Shown here: one piece after another, positions 18,887-28,265 of the stretch
Layout: each line of letters starts with the position of its first letter
How positions within the stretch are numbered: position 1 is the stretch's first letter
From: Gammaproteobacteria bacterium
GTDB lineage: Bacteria > Pseudomonadota > Gammaproteobacteria > Competibacterales > Competibacteraceae
DNA: 64,000 nt
Assembly (NCBI GenBank): GCA_024235095.1
Contig: JACKNC010000001.1
Coordinates: forward strand, 2,083,501 to 2,147,500
Reading direction: 5' to 3'
Position numbers and translations under genes: made by a program
The notes under the pieces: generated by a model
Told to the model about the DNA's origin: nothing
The model's database searches: none
The model's input: the letters and a program-made list of their open reading frames with translations, nothing else

Positions 18887-20899
18887 TTACGTCTGAACAG
18901 CCCGTTCCAGGCGCAACCAGGCTTCCAGCGTACAGGCTACGGACCAGGCTTGCGCTGGCGCGCCGCGCGGATGATGGGGCGGAACACCATCGAAGATTTC
19001 GCTGACCGCGCCCAGCCCAGCGTCATTCAAATGATCACGGATCGGCTCCAGCCAGCGTTGCGCTTTTGTAGCGTCGCCATGCGTCCGATACTCGGCCAAC
19101 GCGTAGTGGCCCAGCAGCCAGGCCCACACCGGTCCTTGGTGATAGCTGCTATCGCGAGCCAGCACGTCGCCGACGTAGTGGGGCCGAAAATCGGCATGGC
19201 GCGGCGACAACGACCGTAAACCATAAGAAGTCAACAACTCGCGGCCACAAATCCGCACAACTTTCCGCTGAGCAGCGCGGTCGAGCGGGCTGTAATGCAG
19301 GCTGACCGCCAATATCTGATTCGGACGCACCAAAGTATCAGGGCCTTCGGGACCATCCAGTACGTCAAACAATCCATCGCCATCGGGTCGGATGAAGCGG
19401 CGAAACCCTAATTGCGTCTGGTGCGCCAGGTCTTTGTAAAAGGCCGGCGACTGACCTAAAGTCCGGGCGCAATCGGCGACGCTCAATAGCGCGTTGTACC
19501 AGAGCGCATTGATTTCCACCGGCTTGCCGATGCGCGGCGTTATCACCCAGTCATCGATTTTGGCGTCCATCCAGGTCAGTTGCAGACCCGGCTCGCCGCA
19601 TTTGAGCAGACCATCCATCTCATCCAGCCCAATACCGAAACGAGTTCCCGTCACATGCCAGGCAATGATTTCCTGCAACACCGGAAAGACTTCTGCCAGG
19701 GTTTTAACATCGCCCGTGACCTCCAAATAAGCCCGCCAGGCTTCGATATACCACAGGGCGGCGTCAGCGGTGTTGTAAGCCAGCGGTTCGCCTGCGGCGG
19801 AAAACAGGTTGGGCAACATGCCCTGATCGGTAAAGCGGGCGAAGGTCAGCAGAATCCGGCGCGCGATGTCAGGCCGCCCGGTCGCCAACGTTAAGCCAGG
19901 CAACGCGATCATGGTATCGCGGCCCCAGTCGCCAAACCAGGGATAGCCAGCGATGATCGATTGACCATCTGGCATTCCCGGCAAGGGCCGGTCAACCAGA
20001 AAGCTGTCCGCCGCCAGGACCAATTGCCGGATCCAGTCCGGCGCCCCTTTGAATTCAGGAACGCTCGTTTCAGCTTGAGTCAACAGTTCAGCTTCGCGGC
20101 GCAAAAAACGCTGCAACGCTGCGTCTAAATCGCAGGAGGCATATTCATGCAAACTGGCGACAACACCCGTCCAGACGCCGGGTTGCAGGTTCAAAACAGC
20201 TTCGCCGATACAGAAATTATGATCGCGATGCGGCAAACCACGCTCGTGCTCCACCGGCAGATCGTAATCCTCGAACCAGTTGACCTCATCGACCAGGGTT
20301 CCGCCACAGGCCCATAACCGCAGCGCGAATTCCGGAACGGAAATGCATCGCTGCGCGGAATCCGGCGCTTCAATCACCGGCTGAAATTCGCTCATAACCG
20401 TCTTGCAGTGATGGTCGCGGCCATTGATCAGCAACCGAACCCGCAGTTGCGGCGCATGGTCACCGCTCTCTGGGGTCAGTCGCCAGGCGACATAACTGGT
20501 GTTGGCGCCAGGCTCCAGCCAGATGCGCTGTTCCAGAACGAGGTCGCCCAAGGCAAAGCGCCAAACCGGCATCCGCCCTTCCAGATGGAAAGATTCCAGG
20601 TGAACATAGCCTTGCGGATTGATCACCAGGCCGCCCCAGCGGTTGCTGAACAGTGGGATGTCCCGTTCACCGTCGGTGAGGGTAGCGTCAGCCTTGGCGA
20701 AAACCAGCCAGCGGTCATGCGGCGGCGGTAGTGGCGCAATCAGCAGACCGTGATAGCGCCGGGTCAAGGCGCCGGCGATCGTACCGGCTGCGTAGCCCCC
20801 CAGCCCGTTAGCTAGCCACCATTCGCGCCGTTCGGCCTGGATTAAATCGCCGCACAATGCTCGGCCGCAGCGGATGAAATCGGGTAATTCGCCCATCAT
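18887..20899 (-). CDS. Amylo-alpha-1,6-glucosidase / glycogen debranching enzyme
   Basis: 670 residues, typical of the bacterial archaeal-type debranching enzyme family. The N-terminal domain begins with REWWLANGLGGYAAGTIAGALTRRYHGLLIA. The C-terminal (alpha/alpha)6 catalytic domain includes GYPWFGDWGRDTMIALPGL, NTADAALWYIEAWRAYLE, NALWYNALLSVAD and YHQGPVWAWLLGHYA. The enzyme hydrolyses alpha-1,6 branch points of glycogen in the cytoplasm. No glycogen synthase or phosphorylase gene is next to it. About 190 AT-rich bases separate it from the Cache gene downstream, with no recognisable gene in them. The start at 20899 is chosen because the family motif follows closely; an ATG three bases further in is equally possible. 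Confidence 0.93.
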   Translation of the reverse strand: MMGELPDFIRCGRALCGDLIQAERREWWLANGLGGYAAGTIAGALTRRYHGLLIAPLPPPHDRWLVFAKADATLTDGERDIPLFSNRWGGLVINPQGYVHLESFHLEGRMPVWRFALGDLVLEQRIWLEPGANTSYVAWRLTPESGDHAPQLRVRLLINGRDHHCKTVMSEFQPVIEAPDSAQRCISVPEFALRLWACGGTLVDEVNWFEDYDLPVEHERGLPHRDHNFCIGEAVLNLQPGVWTGVVASLHEYASCDLDAALQRFLRREAELLTQAETSVPEFKGAPDWIRQLVLAADSFLVDRPLPGMPDGQSIIAGYPWFGDWGRDTMIALPGLTLATGRPDIARRILLTFARFTDQGMLPNLFSAAGEPLAYNTADAALWYIEAWRAYLEVTGDVKTLAEVFPVLQEIIAWHVTGTRFGIGLDEMDGLLKCGEPGLQLTWMDAKIDDWVITPRIGKPVEINALWYNALLSVADCARTLGQSPAFYKDLAHQTQLGFRRFIRPDGDGLFDVLDGPEGPDTLVRPNQILAVSLHYSPLDRAAQRKVVRICGRELLTSYGLRSLSPRHADFRPHYVGDVLARDSSYHQGPVWAWLLGHYALAEYRTHGDATKAQRWLEPIRDHLNDAGLGAVSEIFDGVPPHHPRGAPAQAWSVACTLEAWLRLERAVQT

Positions 20900-21068
20900 G
20901 GATATCCCCGGTCGATAAGTCGGAAACCTGGAAACCGTGTTGCAATCTTCAGGAATAGGATAGGGAATTTATGCAGGCTTCCAGGGTAATTCGTGAGCGC
21001 GTTTGCGGGGTAGTGCATCGTCCTCGCCTCTCTTTTTCACGTTGCTTGGCGCGACCTACGTCCCCACC

Positions 21069-21097
21069 TTGTGAATACGCATAGCTAAACATATTAT
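21069..21097 (+). promoter_or_regulatory. Candidate sigma-70 promoter of the HMA-domain gene
   Basis: TTGTGA (21069-21074) and TATTAT (21092-21097) are separated by exactly 17 bases and point to the HMA gene 99 bases downstream. The roughly 300-base stretch 20900-21195 holds no gene; this promoter and the inverted repeat after it are the only features seen there. Confidence 0.45.
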
Positions 21098-21102
21098 GGG
21101 CG

Positions 21103-21127
21103 ACGTCATGAGATAAAGCGATGACGT
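21103..21127. promoter_or_regulatory. Perfect inverted repeat just downstream of the -10 (possible operator)
   Basis: ACGTCAT and ATGACGT form a perfect 7-base inverted repeat around an 11-base spacer, beginning five bases after the candidate -10. The position over the likely transcription start is that of a repressor site. No regulator gene is adjacent. Confidence 0.4.
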
Positions 21128-21195
21128 ATGAGAGGATGAGACTGACTAATAATTGAATTTAAGAATATTTTCTTGACTTCGTGGAGACTGATGAG

Positions 21196-21396
21196 ATGAA
21201 AATTGAACTTGAGGTTCAGAATGTCAAATGCCAGGGTTGCGCCAGCGCCATTCGCGATGGACTCGGCAAAAATCCGCAAATACGGGAAGTGCAAGTTGAT
21301 GTGCCAACCGGTCGGGTCACCGTGGAAGCCGACAGCGATATTCGGGCGGAGCTGGGCGCCACGCTAAAAGGATTAGGCTACCCCGAAAAGGCTTGA
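21196..21396 (+). CDS. Small heavy-metal-associated (HMA) domain protein, copper-chaperone type
   Basis: 66 residues from the ATG at 21196; an in-frame GTG at 21181 would add five. It is a single ferredoxin-like HMA domain: KIELEVQNVKCQGCASAIRD carries the CxxC metal site, followed by VQVDVPTGRVTVEAD and the closing LKGLGYP. Such proteins bind Cu(I) or similar soft metals in the cytoplasm and hand them to P-type ATPases or regulators. No ATPase lies nearby. The usual GMTC motif is replaced by NVKC. A bidirectional terminator follows directly. Confidence 0.88.
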   Translation: MKIELEVQNVKCQGCASAIRDGLGKNPQIREVQVDVPTGRVTVEADSDIRAELGATLKGLGYPEKA

Positions 21397-21428
21397 AAAA
21401 ACGCCCCTTGCCTAACGGGGGCGTTTTC
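21396..21428. terminator. Bidirectional intrinsic terminator
   Basis: AAAACGCCCC pairs with GGGGCGTTTT around a 10-base loop. A-rich and T-rich flanks serve both the HMA gene on the plus strand and the OmpW gene on the minus strand. Confidence 0.85.
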
Positions 21429-21439
21429 GCAATACCTGC

Positions 21440-22066
21440 CTAGAAGCGGGTGCCTACATTCAGACCAAATACCCAGGGGTTGATTTTGACAGTGCCAATT
21501 CCTTCGCCGTTCAGCTTGGCGTCGGACTCGATATTGATGTAGCGCAGGTCAGCATTCACAAACCAGTTGGGCGCTACGTCGACATCAACGCCCAACTGTC
21601 CGGCAATACCCCAGGAGTCATCCAGTTTCAGACTGCTGCCGCTCAAAGCGCCTTTAGTTTTTTCACTAAAGAACTTGGTATAGTTCAGACCGAGGCCCGC
21701 ATACGGGTGAATCGTACCGCTAGGCATGAAGTGATATTGTACGCTAAGGGTAGGTGGTAGATGCTTGGTTTCACCAATTCTTCCGGCGCCAGTCAGACTG
21801 ATGTCGTGCTTGAAGGGCCAGGCGCCCAACAATTCCACGCCAATGTTTGGGTTGACCATATAAGTGACATTGAAGCCCAGGCTATAGCCATCGTCCACGT
21901 CAAGATCGGCGCCAGGCCCCAAACTCAGATTATCGGATTTTGGAAATACGCCGTAGATACCACCCCGGACCACCCAGTCGCCAGCCTCATAAGCCTGGAC
22001 GGTTCCCGCCAGCAAACCACTGGCCAACGCCGCTGCCAAAGCACTCTTAAACGTTTTGGAAGACAT
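21440..22066 (-). CDS. ompW: OmpW-family outer membrane protein
   Basis: 208 residues from the ATG at 22066, which has AAGGAG six bases upstream; the GTG at 22069 is less suitable. A signal peptide ends near GTVQA. The mature protein starts AGDWVVRGGIYGVFPKSDN and shows alternating beta strands of the eight-stranded OmpW barrel, including GFNVTYMVNPNIGVELLGAWPF, LPPTLSVQYHF, HPYAGLGLNYT, the block WFVNADLRYINI and a C-terminal aromatic residue (VGTRF). OmpW barrels form small hydrophobic channels in the outer membrane. The gene converges on the HMA gene across a shared terminator. Confidence 0.93.
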   Translation of the reverse strand: MSSKTFKSALAAALASGLLAGTVQAYEAGDWVVRGGIYGVFPKSDNLSLGPGADLDVDDGYSLGFNVTYMVNPNIGVELLGAWPFKHDISLTGAGRIGETKHLPPTLSVQYHFMPSGTIHPYAGLGLNYTKFFSEKTKGALSGSSLKLDDSWGIAGQLGVDVDVAPNWFVNADLRYINIESDAKLNGEGIGTVKINPWVFGLNVGTRF

Positions 22067-22208
22067 CACGCGCTCCTTGAAAAACCATTTGTCGATATTG
22101 TTCGGATTGAAGAATCAAGGCACTATTAAATGCAGGGTCATTGTATGCCACAAGCAACAAATTAGTCAAAAATACTGATGTCTATCAAAATAGCAACGCT
22201 TATCGCAT

Positions 22209-24068
22209 TCAATGATATTCGAGCGGAGGTAGAATTTGCGCCACCTCCTCAAACGTGGTCAGGCCCGCAGCAATCTGTAAGGCTGCGCTCACCCGCAAGG
22301 GCCGCATCCCATTTTCACGGGCTAAGCATCGCAAGACCTCTTCATCGACTCCGATCTGAAAAAGTCGACGCAATTCCGGGGTCACTTTCAGCAACTCGTA
22401 CAGACCGATCCGACCCAGATAACCGGTGTTACGGCATTCCAGGCAGCCGTGCGGTTTATTGATAGTTTCCGGTTTGGGCAAGGACAGGGGATGAATCAGC
22501 GCTTCCCACAGCGCATCATCGATCTGATCAGGCTCCTTGCAATGGGGACAGAGGGTGCGCGCCAGTCGTTGCGCCATGACGCCGATCAGCACGTTCTGAA
22601 TCAGATAGGGCGGGATGCCCAGGTCGAGCAAGCGGGTGATCGCGGAAACGGCGTCGTTGGTGTGCAGGGTCGACAACACCCGATGACCCGTCAGGGCCGC
22701 CTGCACCGCCATCTGCGCGGTTTCCAGGTCGCGAATCTCGCCCACCATGATAATGTCGGGATCCTGCCGCAGCAGGGTGCGGATGCCTTGGGCAAAGTTG
22801 AGGTCAATGGCCGGTTGCACCTGCATCTGATTCAGTTCGGGGATGATCATTTCAATCGGGTCCTCGACCGTGCAGACATTAACTTCCGGCGCCGCCAGAT
22901 GGCGGAGCGTGGTGTACAACGTGGTGGTTTTGCCGGAACCGGTCGGACCGGTGACCAGCACGATGCCATGCGGTTGGGCGATCATGGAGCGCCAGACCGC
23001 TTCCTCGTCCGGCGCGAAGCCAAGATGAGCAAAATTTTTGGCGGCGGTGTCGGGGTCGAAAATGCGCAACACGCATTTCTCGCCAAAGGCGGTCGGCATG
23101 GTCGATAGCCGTAGTTCAATCTCGCGGCCCGCTGGGGTGAGCGTTTTGATGCGGCCATCCTGGGGACGCCGCTTTTCGGCGACATCCATGCGCCCCAGAA
23201 TTTTAATGCGGCTGGTGACCGCGTTCATCACCGCCGACGGCAGTTGATAAATCGAATGCAATGCGCCATCGATGCGGAAACGGATGTGTCCCTGCTCACG
23301 GCGCGGTTCCAGATGAATATCGCTGGCGCGCTGGGAGAAGGCGTATTGCAGCAGCCAGTCCACAATTTGGACAATGGGACGCTCGTCGGCGCTCAGCTCG
23401 CCGCGCCGGCCCAGTTCCAGCAACTGCTCGAAATTGAGAATCCCTGAAACCGGCTCCAGCGCGCCCTTCATCGCGCCACGCACCGAGCGCGATACTCCGT
23501 AAAACTCCAGTTGGTAGCGGTTGATATCCAGCGGATTGGTGATCACCCGCTCGATATCGCGGCGCAGGGTCTGGCGCAGGACGGTTTGCCATTCGGTCAA
23601 CCACGGTTCAGCCGTGGCGAAGATGACCCGGTTCTCGTTAGCGGCGACCGGCAGAATCTGATAGCGCGCCGCGTACTCGTAGGAAACGAAAGGCAGCAGG
23701 CGTTCAACCGCTGCAATATCGAGTTTGAGGGGATCAATCCGCCAATACGGCAATTCCGCCTTGCCCGCCAGCCACTCAGTCAGCAGTTCCAAGCTGAGCG
23801 GCTGGTATGGAGGCTGGCGTTGATGCAATTGCTTGTTGGCAATGACCACCAGTGGATGCAATTGAGTACGGTCGGCCTTGGCGCCCAGACCGGACCGCTC
23901 CACTTCCATTGCATCGACCAAACCGTCGGCAATCAGCTCGTCCAGCGCTTCTTTCAGCGTCAACCGATGTTCAGGTTGGCGCGATCGGGAAGAGGGTTGG
24001 GAATGTGGGTTGCCGCCCTGCGGGAACGTCTGGCTCGTAGGCGCAGCGAGGAAGCCAGATCGCCTCAC
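22209..24068 (-). CDS. gspE: GspE/PilB-type secretion or pilus assembly ATPase
   Basis: 619 residues from the GTG at 24068, which overlaps the uvrD stop by four bases (GTGA); a GTG at 24104 would overlap more. An N-terminal domain (LTLKEALDELIADGLV, LLPFVSYEYAARYQILPVA) is followed by the ATPase core: Walker A TGPTGSGKTTTLYT, the Asp box LNQMQVQPAIDLNFAQGIRT, Walker B DPDIIMVGEIRD and the His box ALTGHRVLSTLHTNDA. A four-cysteine zinc element (CPHCKE, CLECRN) lies near the end, as in GspE. These hexameric ATPases drive assembly of type II secretion pseudopili or type IV pili at the inner membrane. No other gsp or pil gene is in the window, so the exact system is open. The protein is longer than E. 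coli GspE because of its N-terminus. Confidence 0.87.
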   Translation of the reverse strand: MRRSGFLAAPTSQTFPQGGNPHSQPSSRSRQPEHRLTLKEALDELIADGLVDAMEVERSGLGAKADRTQLHPLVVIANKQLHQRQPPYQPLSLELLTEWLAGKAELPYWRIDPLKLDIAAVERLLPFVSYEYAARYQILPVAANENRVIFATAEPWLTEWQTVLRQTLRRDIERVITNPLDINRYQLEFYGVSRSVRGAMKGALEPVSGILNFEQLLELGRRGELSADERPIVQIVDWLLQYAFSQRASDIHLEPRREQGHIRFRIDGALHSIYQLPSAVMNAVTSRIKILGRMDVAEKRRPQDGRIKTLTPAGREIELRLSTMPTAFGEKCVLRIFDPDTAAKNFAHLGFAPDEEAVWRSMIAQPHGIVLVTGPTGSGKTTTLYTTLRHLAAPEVNVCTVEDPIEMIIPELNQMQVQPAIDLNFAQGIRTLLRQDPDIIMVGEIRDLETAQMAVQAALTGHRVLSTLHTNDAVSAITRLLDLGIPPYLIQNVLIGVMAQRLARTLCPHCKEPDQIDDALWEALIHPLSLPKPETINKPHGCLECRNTGYLGRIGLYELLKVTPELRRLFQIGVDEEVLRCLARENGMRPLRVSAALQIAAGLTTFEEVAQILPPLEYH

Positions 24069-26245
24069 ACGGGTTCCAGCTTGGCGTAGGCGACCACCAG
24101 CCACTTGGGGCCGCCTGCGGCGGGGAAATCGATGCGCGCCCGGCTATGGTAACCTTCGCCTTCGACCGCCAGCACCACCCCTTCGCCGAATTTGGCGTGA
24201 CGCACCCGCTGGCGCGGTTGCAGCCCACCGGAAGCGGTCGCTGTCGGCGGGGCGGCGGTTAATGTTCGCGCGCGGGGTTTGGTGCGGGCGCGAACATCCT
24301 GGGTTAACGCCTCTGGGACTTCCCCCACGAAGCGCGAGGGGCTTTGCGGACTTTCGCGGCCATACCAGCGGCGTTGCTCGGCATGGCAGAGATAGACTTG
24401 TTGCCGGGCGCGGGTCAGGCCGACATAGGCCAGGCGGCGTTCCTCCTCCAACTGCCGTTCATCGGCAGCCGAGCGGCTGTGGGGAAACAGTCCTTCTTCC
24501 CAGCCGACCAGGAACACCAGGGCGAACTCCAGGCCCTTGGCCATGTGCAAGGTCATCAATTGCACGCAATCTTCGCCAGCCCCGGCCTGGCGTTCGCCGG
24601 ATTCCAGAGCGGCGTGGGCGAGGAAGGCGTTCAGCCAGTCCAGTGAAGTCGGTTCGGTGCCGATGATCACCGGGTCGATATGAGCGATGAAGCGGACGGT
24701 GACGTTGATCAGTTCGTCCAGATTTTCCACGCGCATTTCACCTTTGTCGGCCTGATCTTCCTCGTACATGGCGCGTAAACCGCTGTGCGTAATGACTGCG
24801 CCAACCCGTTCCGGCAGTGGCTGTTCGCGGGTGTTGGCGTCCAGCATCCCGATTAGGTCCAAAAACCGGCGCACGGCGTGAGCGGCGCGTCCGCCGAGGC
24901 CGTGGTTATTAGTAAGGCGCATCGCGGCTTGCCACAGGGAACTGCTATCAACGCGGGCGGCGTCGCGCAGCAAATCCAGGGTGCGTGCGCCGATGCCGCG
25001 CGGCGGAGTGTTCACAGCGCGCTCGAAGGAGGGATCGTCGTCGCGATTGGCGACCAGACGCAGATAGGCCAGCGCATCCTTGATTTCAGCGCGTTCAAAG
25101 AAGCGCAGACCGCCGTAAATGCGGTATGGCAGACCCATGCCGAGCAGGGTTTCCTCGAACAGGCGGGACTGGGCGTTAGAGCGGTAGAGAATAGCGGTTT
25201 CCTGGCGCTGACCGCCGTTTTCCGTCCATTGGCGGATGTGTTCCGCCACAAAGCGTGCTTCGTCTACCTCGTTGAAAGCGGCGTAGATGCGCACGGGGTC
25301 GCCGTCGCCAGCGTCGGTCCACAGGTTTTTGCCCAGGCGACGGGCGTTGTGGGCGATCAGGGCGTTGGCCGCCTGGAGGATGACGCCGGTGGAGCGGTAG
25401 TTCTGTTCGAGGCGAAGGGTTTGCGCGCCGGGAAAGTCGGTGGAGAAGCGCTGGATGTTTTCGACTTTCGAGCCGCGCCAGCCGTAGACGCATTGATCGT
25501 CGTCCCCGACGATGAAGATATCGCCCTCGCCGCCGCTCAGCAGGCGAATCCATTGGTACTGAACCGTGTTGGTGTCCTGGAATTCGTCCACTAGGACATG
25601 TTGGAAGCGTTCGCGGTAGTGGGCGAGCAGTTCGGGGTGGTCGCGCCACAGTTCGTAGGCGCGCAGCAGCAATTCACCGAAATCCACCAGGCCGACACGG
25701 TCGCATTCGCGCTGGTAGGCGGCGTAGATGCGCTGGTTTTGCCGGCGAGCGGGTTTGCCGTCGTCGACCACATCGGCAGGCCGCTGCATCTCATCCTTGC
25801 AGCGGTTGATGAAAGCGGCGGCGGCGGGCGGCGGCCATTTCTTTTCGTCCAGGCCGAGTTCGCGCAGCACCCGTTTTACCAGGCGGTTCTGGTCGTCGCT
25901 GTCGAGAATCTGGAAGGCGCGCGGCAGGCCGCTGTCCTGCCAGTGCTGGCGCAGCAAGCGATGGGCGATGCCGTGAAAGGTGCCAATCCATAGGCCGCCC
26001 AGCGGTTGCTCCAGCATGGCTTCAACTCGTCCGCGCATTTCAGCAGCGGCCTTGTTGGTGAAGGTGACAGCGAGGATGGACCAGGGCGAGGCGTTTTCCA
26101 CCGCCAGCAGCCAGGCGACCCGCCGGGTCAACACGCGGGTTTTGCCACTGCCGGCGCCGGCCAGTACGCGCAGAGGCCCCAGCGGGGCGGTGACCGCTTG
26201 GCGTTGGGGTTCGTTAAGATTATCGAGAATCCAGGAAACGTCCAT
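24065..26245 (-). CDS. uvrD: DNA helicase II (UvrD)
   Basis: 726 residues, the usual UvrD length. The protein is a 3'-5' superfamily 1 DNA helicase acting in nucleotide excision and mismatch repair. Motifs seen are the Q-motif LNEPQRQAV, Walker A AGAGSGKTRVLTRRVAWLL, TFTNKAAAEMRGR, Walker B LVDEFQDTNTVQYQW, GDDDQCVYGWRGS, LEQNYRS, VQLMTLHMAKGLEF and VGLTRARQQVYL. The C-terminus has the Tudor-like end RQRVRHAKFGEGVVLAVEGEG typical of UvrD. The next gene, a secretion-type ATPase, overlaps its stop, so the two may be translated together even though their roles seem unrelated. Confidence 0.97.
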   Translation of the reverse strand: MDVSWILDNLNEPQRQAVTAPLGPLRVLAGAGSGKTRVLTRRVAWLLAVENASPWSILAVTFTNKAAAEMRGRVEAMLEQPLGGLWIGTFHGIAHRLLRQHWQDSGLPRAFQILDSDDQNRLVKRVLRELGLDEKKWPPPAAAAFINRCKDEMQRPADVVDDGKPARRQNQRIYAAYQRECDRVGLVDFGELLLRAYELWRDHPELLAHYRERFQHVLVDEFQDTNTVQYQWIRLLSGGEGDIFIVGDDDQCVYGWRGSKVENIQRFSTDFPGAQTLRLEQNYRSTGVILQAANALIAHNARRLGKNLWTDAGDGDPVRIYAAFNEVDEARFVAEHIRQWTENGGQRQETAILYRSNAQSRLFEETLLGMGLPYRIYGGLRFFERAEIKDALAYLRLVANRDDDPSFERAVNTPPRGIGARTLDLLRDAARVDSSSLWQAAMRLTNNHGLGGRAAHAVRRFLDLIGMLDANTREQPLPERVGAVITHSGLRAMYEEDQADKGEMRVENLDELINVTVRFIAHIDPVIIGTEPTSLDWLNAFLAHAALESGERQAGAGEDCVQLMTLHMAKGLEFALVFLVGWEEGLFPHSRSAADERQLEEERRLAYVGLTRARQQVYLCHAEQRRWYGRESPQSPSRFVGEVPEALTQDVRARTKPRARTLTAAPPTATASGGLQPRQRVRHAKFGEGVVLAVEGEGYHSRARIDFPAAGGPKWLVVAYAKLEPV

Positions 26246-26360
26246 GACGGGGGATTCTAGCAGAAAATCCTGGCGAACCTTGCCGGGTTGAAGGAGAGCC
26301 TGGCTATGGTTTGGAAATGTGGCGCGAAAAAATATGGCTTATTCATAATAGCAGTTGGCG

Positions 26361-27164
26361 TCATTTTTCAATAAGAAACGGTTGCAAGAGCAACCCATAT
26401 AACCGGGTCGCCCGCCAATCCCGGAAATACTCCAGGCCGATGGTCATGCCGCTATGGCCATCCTGTGGCTGTTCCCGGTAGGTGCCGAACAACCGATCCC
26501 ACCAGGGCAGGTTGAAACCGAAATTGCTGTCGGTTTCCTCGACCCGTATTGAATGATGAACCCGATGCATGTCCGGGGTCACCAGCACCCAGCGCAATCG
26601 TCGGTCCAGTCCATCTGGCAAACCTACATTGCCGTGATTGAACATGGCTGTGGCATTCAGGATAATCTCGAACAGCATCACTGCGACTGGCGGCGCGCCC
26701 AGCAGCACAACCAGCGCCAGTTTGATCAGCATCGATAGGACAATTTCCAGTGGATGGAAACGCAGGGCGGTGGTGACATCGAAATCCAGATCGGTATGAT
26801 GCATCCGGTGCAAGCGCCACAGCGCGGGAATCTTGTGAAACACGACGTGCTGCGTGTAGATGGCCAAATCCAGTAGCAGCAGCGAAGCGATCAACGCCAG
26901 CCAGAGCGGGATATGGAGCCAGCGAAACAGCCCCCAGCCATTGGCTTCCGCCAGTCCCGCTGCGCCAACCGCCAGCATCGGGAACACCAACCTCAGTACT
27001 ACGCTGTCCACCACAATGATGCCGAGGTTGGCCGGCCAGCGCCGGATTCGCGCCAGCGTCAAGGTCCGGCGGGGCGCGCGCCATTCCCAGAACATCATGG
27101 CCAGTAGCACAGTGAAGAAGCAGCCAAGCCGGAGGATGGTTTCGTAGTGAAGCAGATCGGTCAT
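26361..27164 (-). CDS. Sterol desaturase / fatty acid hydroxylase family membrane protein
   Basis: 267 residues from the ATG at 27164, which has GGAG six bases upstream; an ATG at 27176 is possible. There are four or more membrane segments (TILRLGCFFTVLLAMMFW, VVLRLVFPMLAVGAAGL, PLWLALIASLLLLDLAIY, LIKLALVVLLGAPP). The di-iron histidine motifs are HVVFH, HRMHH and HRVHH, as in the fatty-acid-hydroxylase superfamily. Bacterial members hydroxylate or desaturate lipid tails, sterols, hopanoids or carotenoids; the substrate cannot be named. It is divergent from hemB, with 78 bases between the starts. Confidence 0.88.
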   Translation of the reverse strand: MTDLLHYETILRLGCFFTVLLAMMFWEWRAPRRTLTLARIRRWPANLGIIVVDSVVLRLVFPMLAVGAAGLAEANGWGLFRWLHIPLWLALIASLLLLDLAIYTQHVVFHKIPALWRLHRMHHTDLDFDVTTALRFHPLEIVLSMLIKLALVVLLGAPPVAVMLFEIILNATAMFNHGNVGLPDGLDRRLRWVLVTPDMHRVHHSIRVEETDSNFGFNLPWWDRLFGTYREQPQDGHSGMTIGLEYFRDWRATRLYGLLLQPFLIEK

Positions 27165-27242
27165 GCTCAACTCCATGCGGTTTATAATGCGCCCTGCGGT
27201 AAACGTGAAAACCTTTGACCATCCACCACGGAGGATATTCCG

Positions 27243-28265
27243 GTGTCCCGATTAACCCAGATCATCCCCGGCCAGTTTCCCGGTGCCCGGCTACGCCGGA
27301 TGCGCAGTGACGACTTTTCACGGCGATTGGTGCGGGAGACTGTGTTGACCTCCGCCGATCTAATCCAGCCGTTGTTCGTTATCGAAGGCCAGCAACGCCG
27401 CGAACCGGTGGCGTCGATGCCGGGCGTGGAGCGATTGACCGTTGATGAATTGCTGCATGAAGCCGAGAAGTTGGCAATGCTGGGCGTGCCCGCTGTGGCG
27501 CTATTCCCGGTGACGCCGCCGGAGGCCAAATCGCTGGACGCCGCCGAATCCTGGAATCCCGAGGGTCTGGCGCAACGGGCAGCGCGCGCGCTGAAACAGG
27601 CGATTCCTGAACTCGGCGTCATCACTGATGTGGCGCTGGACCCGTTTACCAGCCACGGTCAGGATGGGCTGATTGATGATTCCGGTTATGTGCTGAATGA
27701 TGAGACCGTGGCCGTACTGGTCAAACAGGCGCTTTCCCACGCCGAAGCAGGGGTCGATGTTGTCGCGCCCTCGGACATGATGGACGGACGAATCGCCGCC
27801 ATCCGCGAGGCGCTGGAGTCCAACGATTTCATCCATACCCGGATTCTGGCCTACTCTGCTAAATACGCCTCCAGCTTTTACGGGCCGTTCCGCGATGCGG
27901 TCGGTTCGGCGGGAGCCTTGGGCAAAGGCAATAAATACAGCTACCAGATGGACCCGGCTAACAGCGACGAGGCGCTGCGCGAAGTAGCGATGGATCTGGA
28001 GGAGGGTGCGGATATGGTGATGATCAAGCCAGGAATGCCCTATCTGGACATCGTGCGCCGGGTCAAGGATCAATTCGCTGCACCGACCTTTGTTTACCAG
28101 GTTAGCGGGGAATACGCCATGCTCCTGGCGGCGGCGCGCAACGGTTGGCTGGATGAACGGGCGGTGGTCATGGAATCGCTGCTGGCGATCAAACGAGCCG
28201 GGGCGGACGCCATTCTGACGTATTTCGCTGGAGCGGCGGCGAACTGGCTGCGGCAGGGATCATGA
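27243..28265 (+). CDS. hemB: Delta-aminolevulinic acid dehydratase (porphobilinogen synthase)
   Basis: 340 residues from a GTG preceded by GGAGG eight bases upstream. The enzyme condenses two 5-aminolevulinate molecules to porphobilinogen. The two Schiff-base lysines are seen in YSAKYASSFYGPFRDA and DMVMIKPGMPYLDI. The metal region reads DVALDPFTSHGQDG, without the cysteines of zinc enzymes, so this is the magnesium-dependent type known from Pseudomonas. The gene overlaps the next one by four bases (ATGA) and appears to head an operon with an unknown protein and aroE. Confidence 0.97.
   Translation: MSRLTQIIPGQFPGARLRRMRSDDFSRRLVRETVLTSADLIQPLFVIEGQQRREPVASMPGVERLTVDELLHEAEKLAMLGVPAVALFPVTPPEAKSLDAAESWNPEGLAQRAARALKQAIPELGVITDVALDPFTSHGQDGLIDDSGYVLNDETVAVLVKQALSHAEAGVDVVAPSDMMDGRIAAIREALESNDFIHTRILAYSAKYASSFYGPFRDAVGSAGALGKGNKYSYQMDPANSDEALREVAMDLEEGADMVMIKPGMPYLDIVRRVKDQFAAPTFVYQVSGEYAMLLAAARNGWLDERAVVMESLLAIKRAGADAILTYFAGAAANWLRQGS

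Noticed and set aside
22449..23108. A 219-codon plus-strand open frame inside the GspE-type ATPase gene
   Set aside because: The minus strand carries Walker A, Walker B and His-box motifs in this stretch; the plus frame is a shadow.
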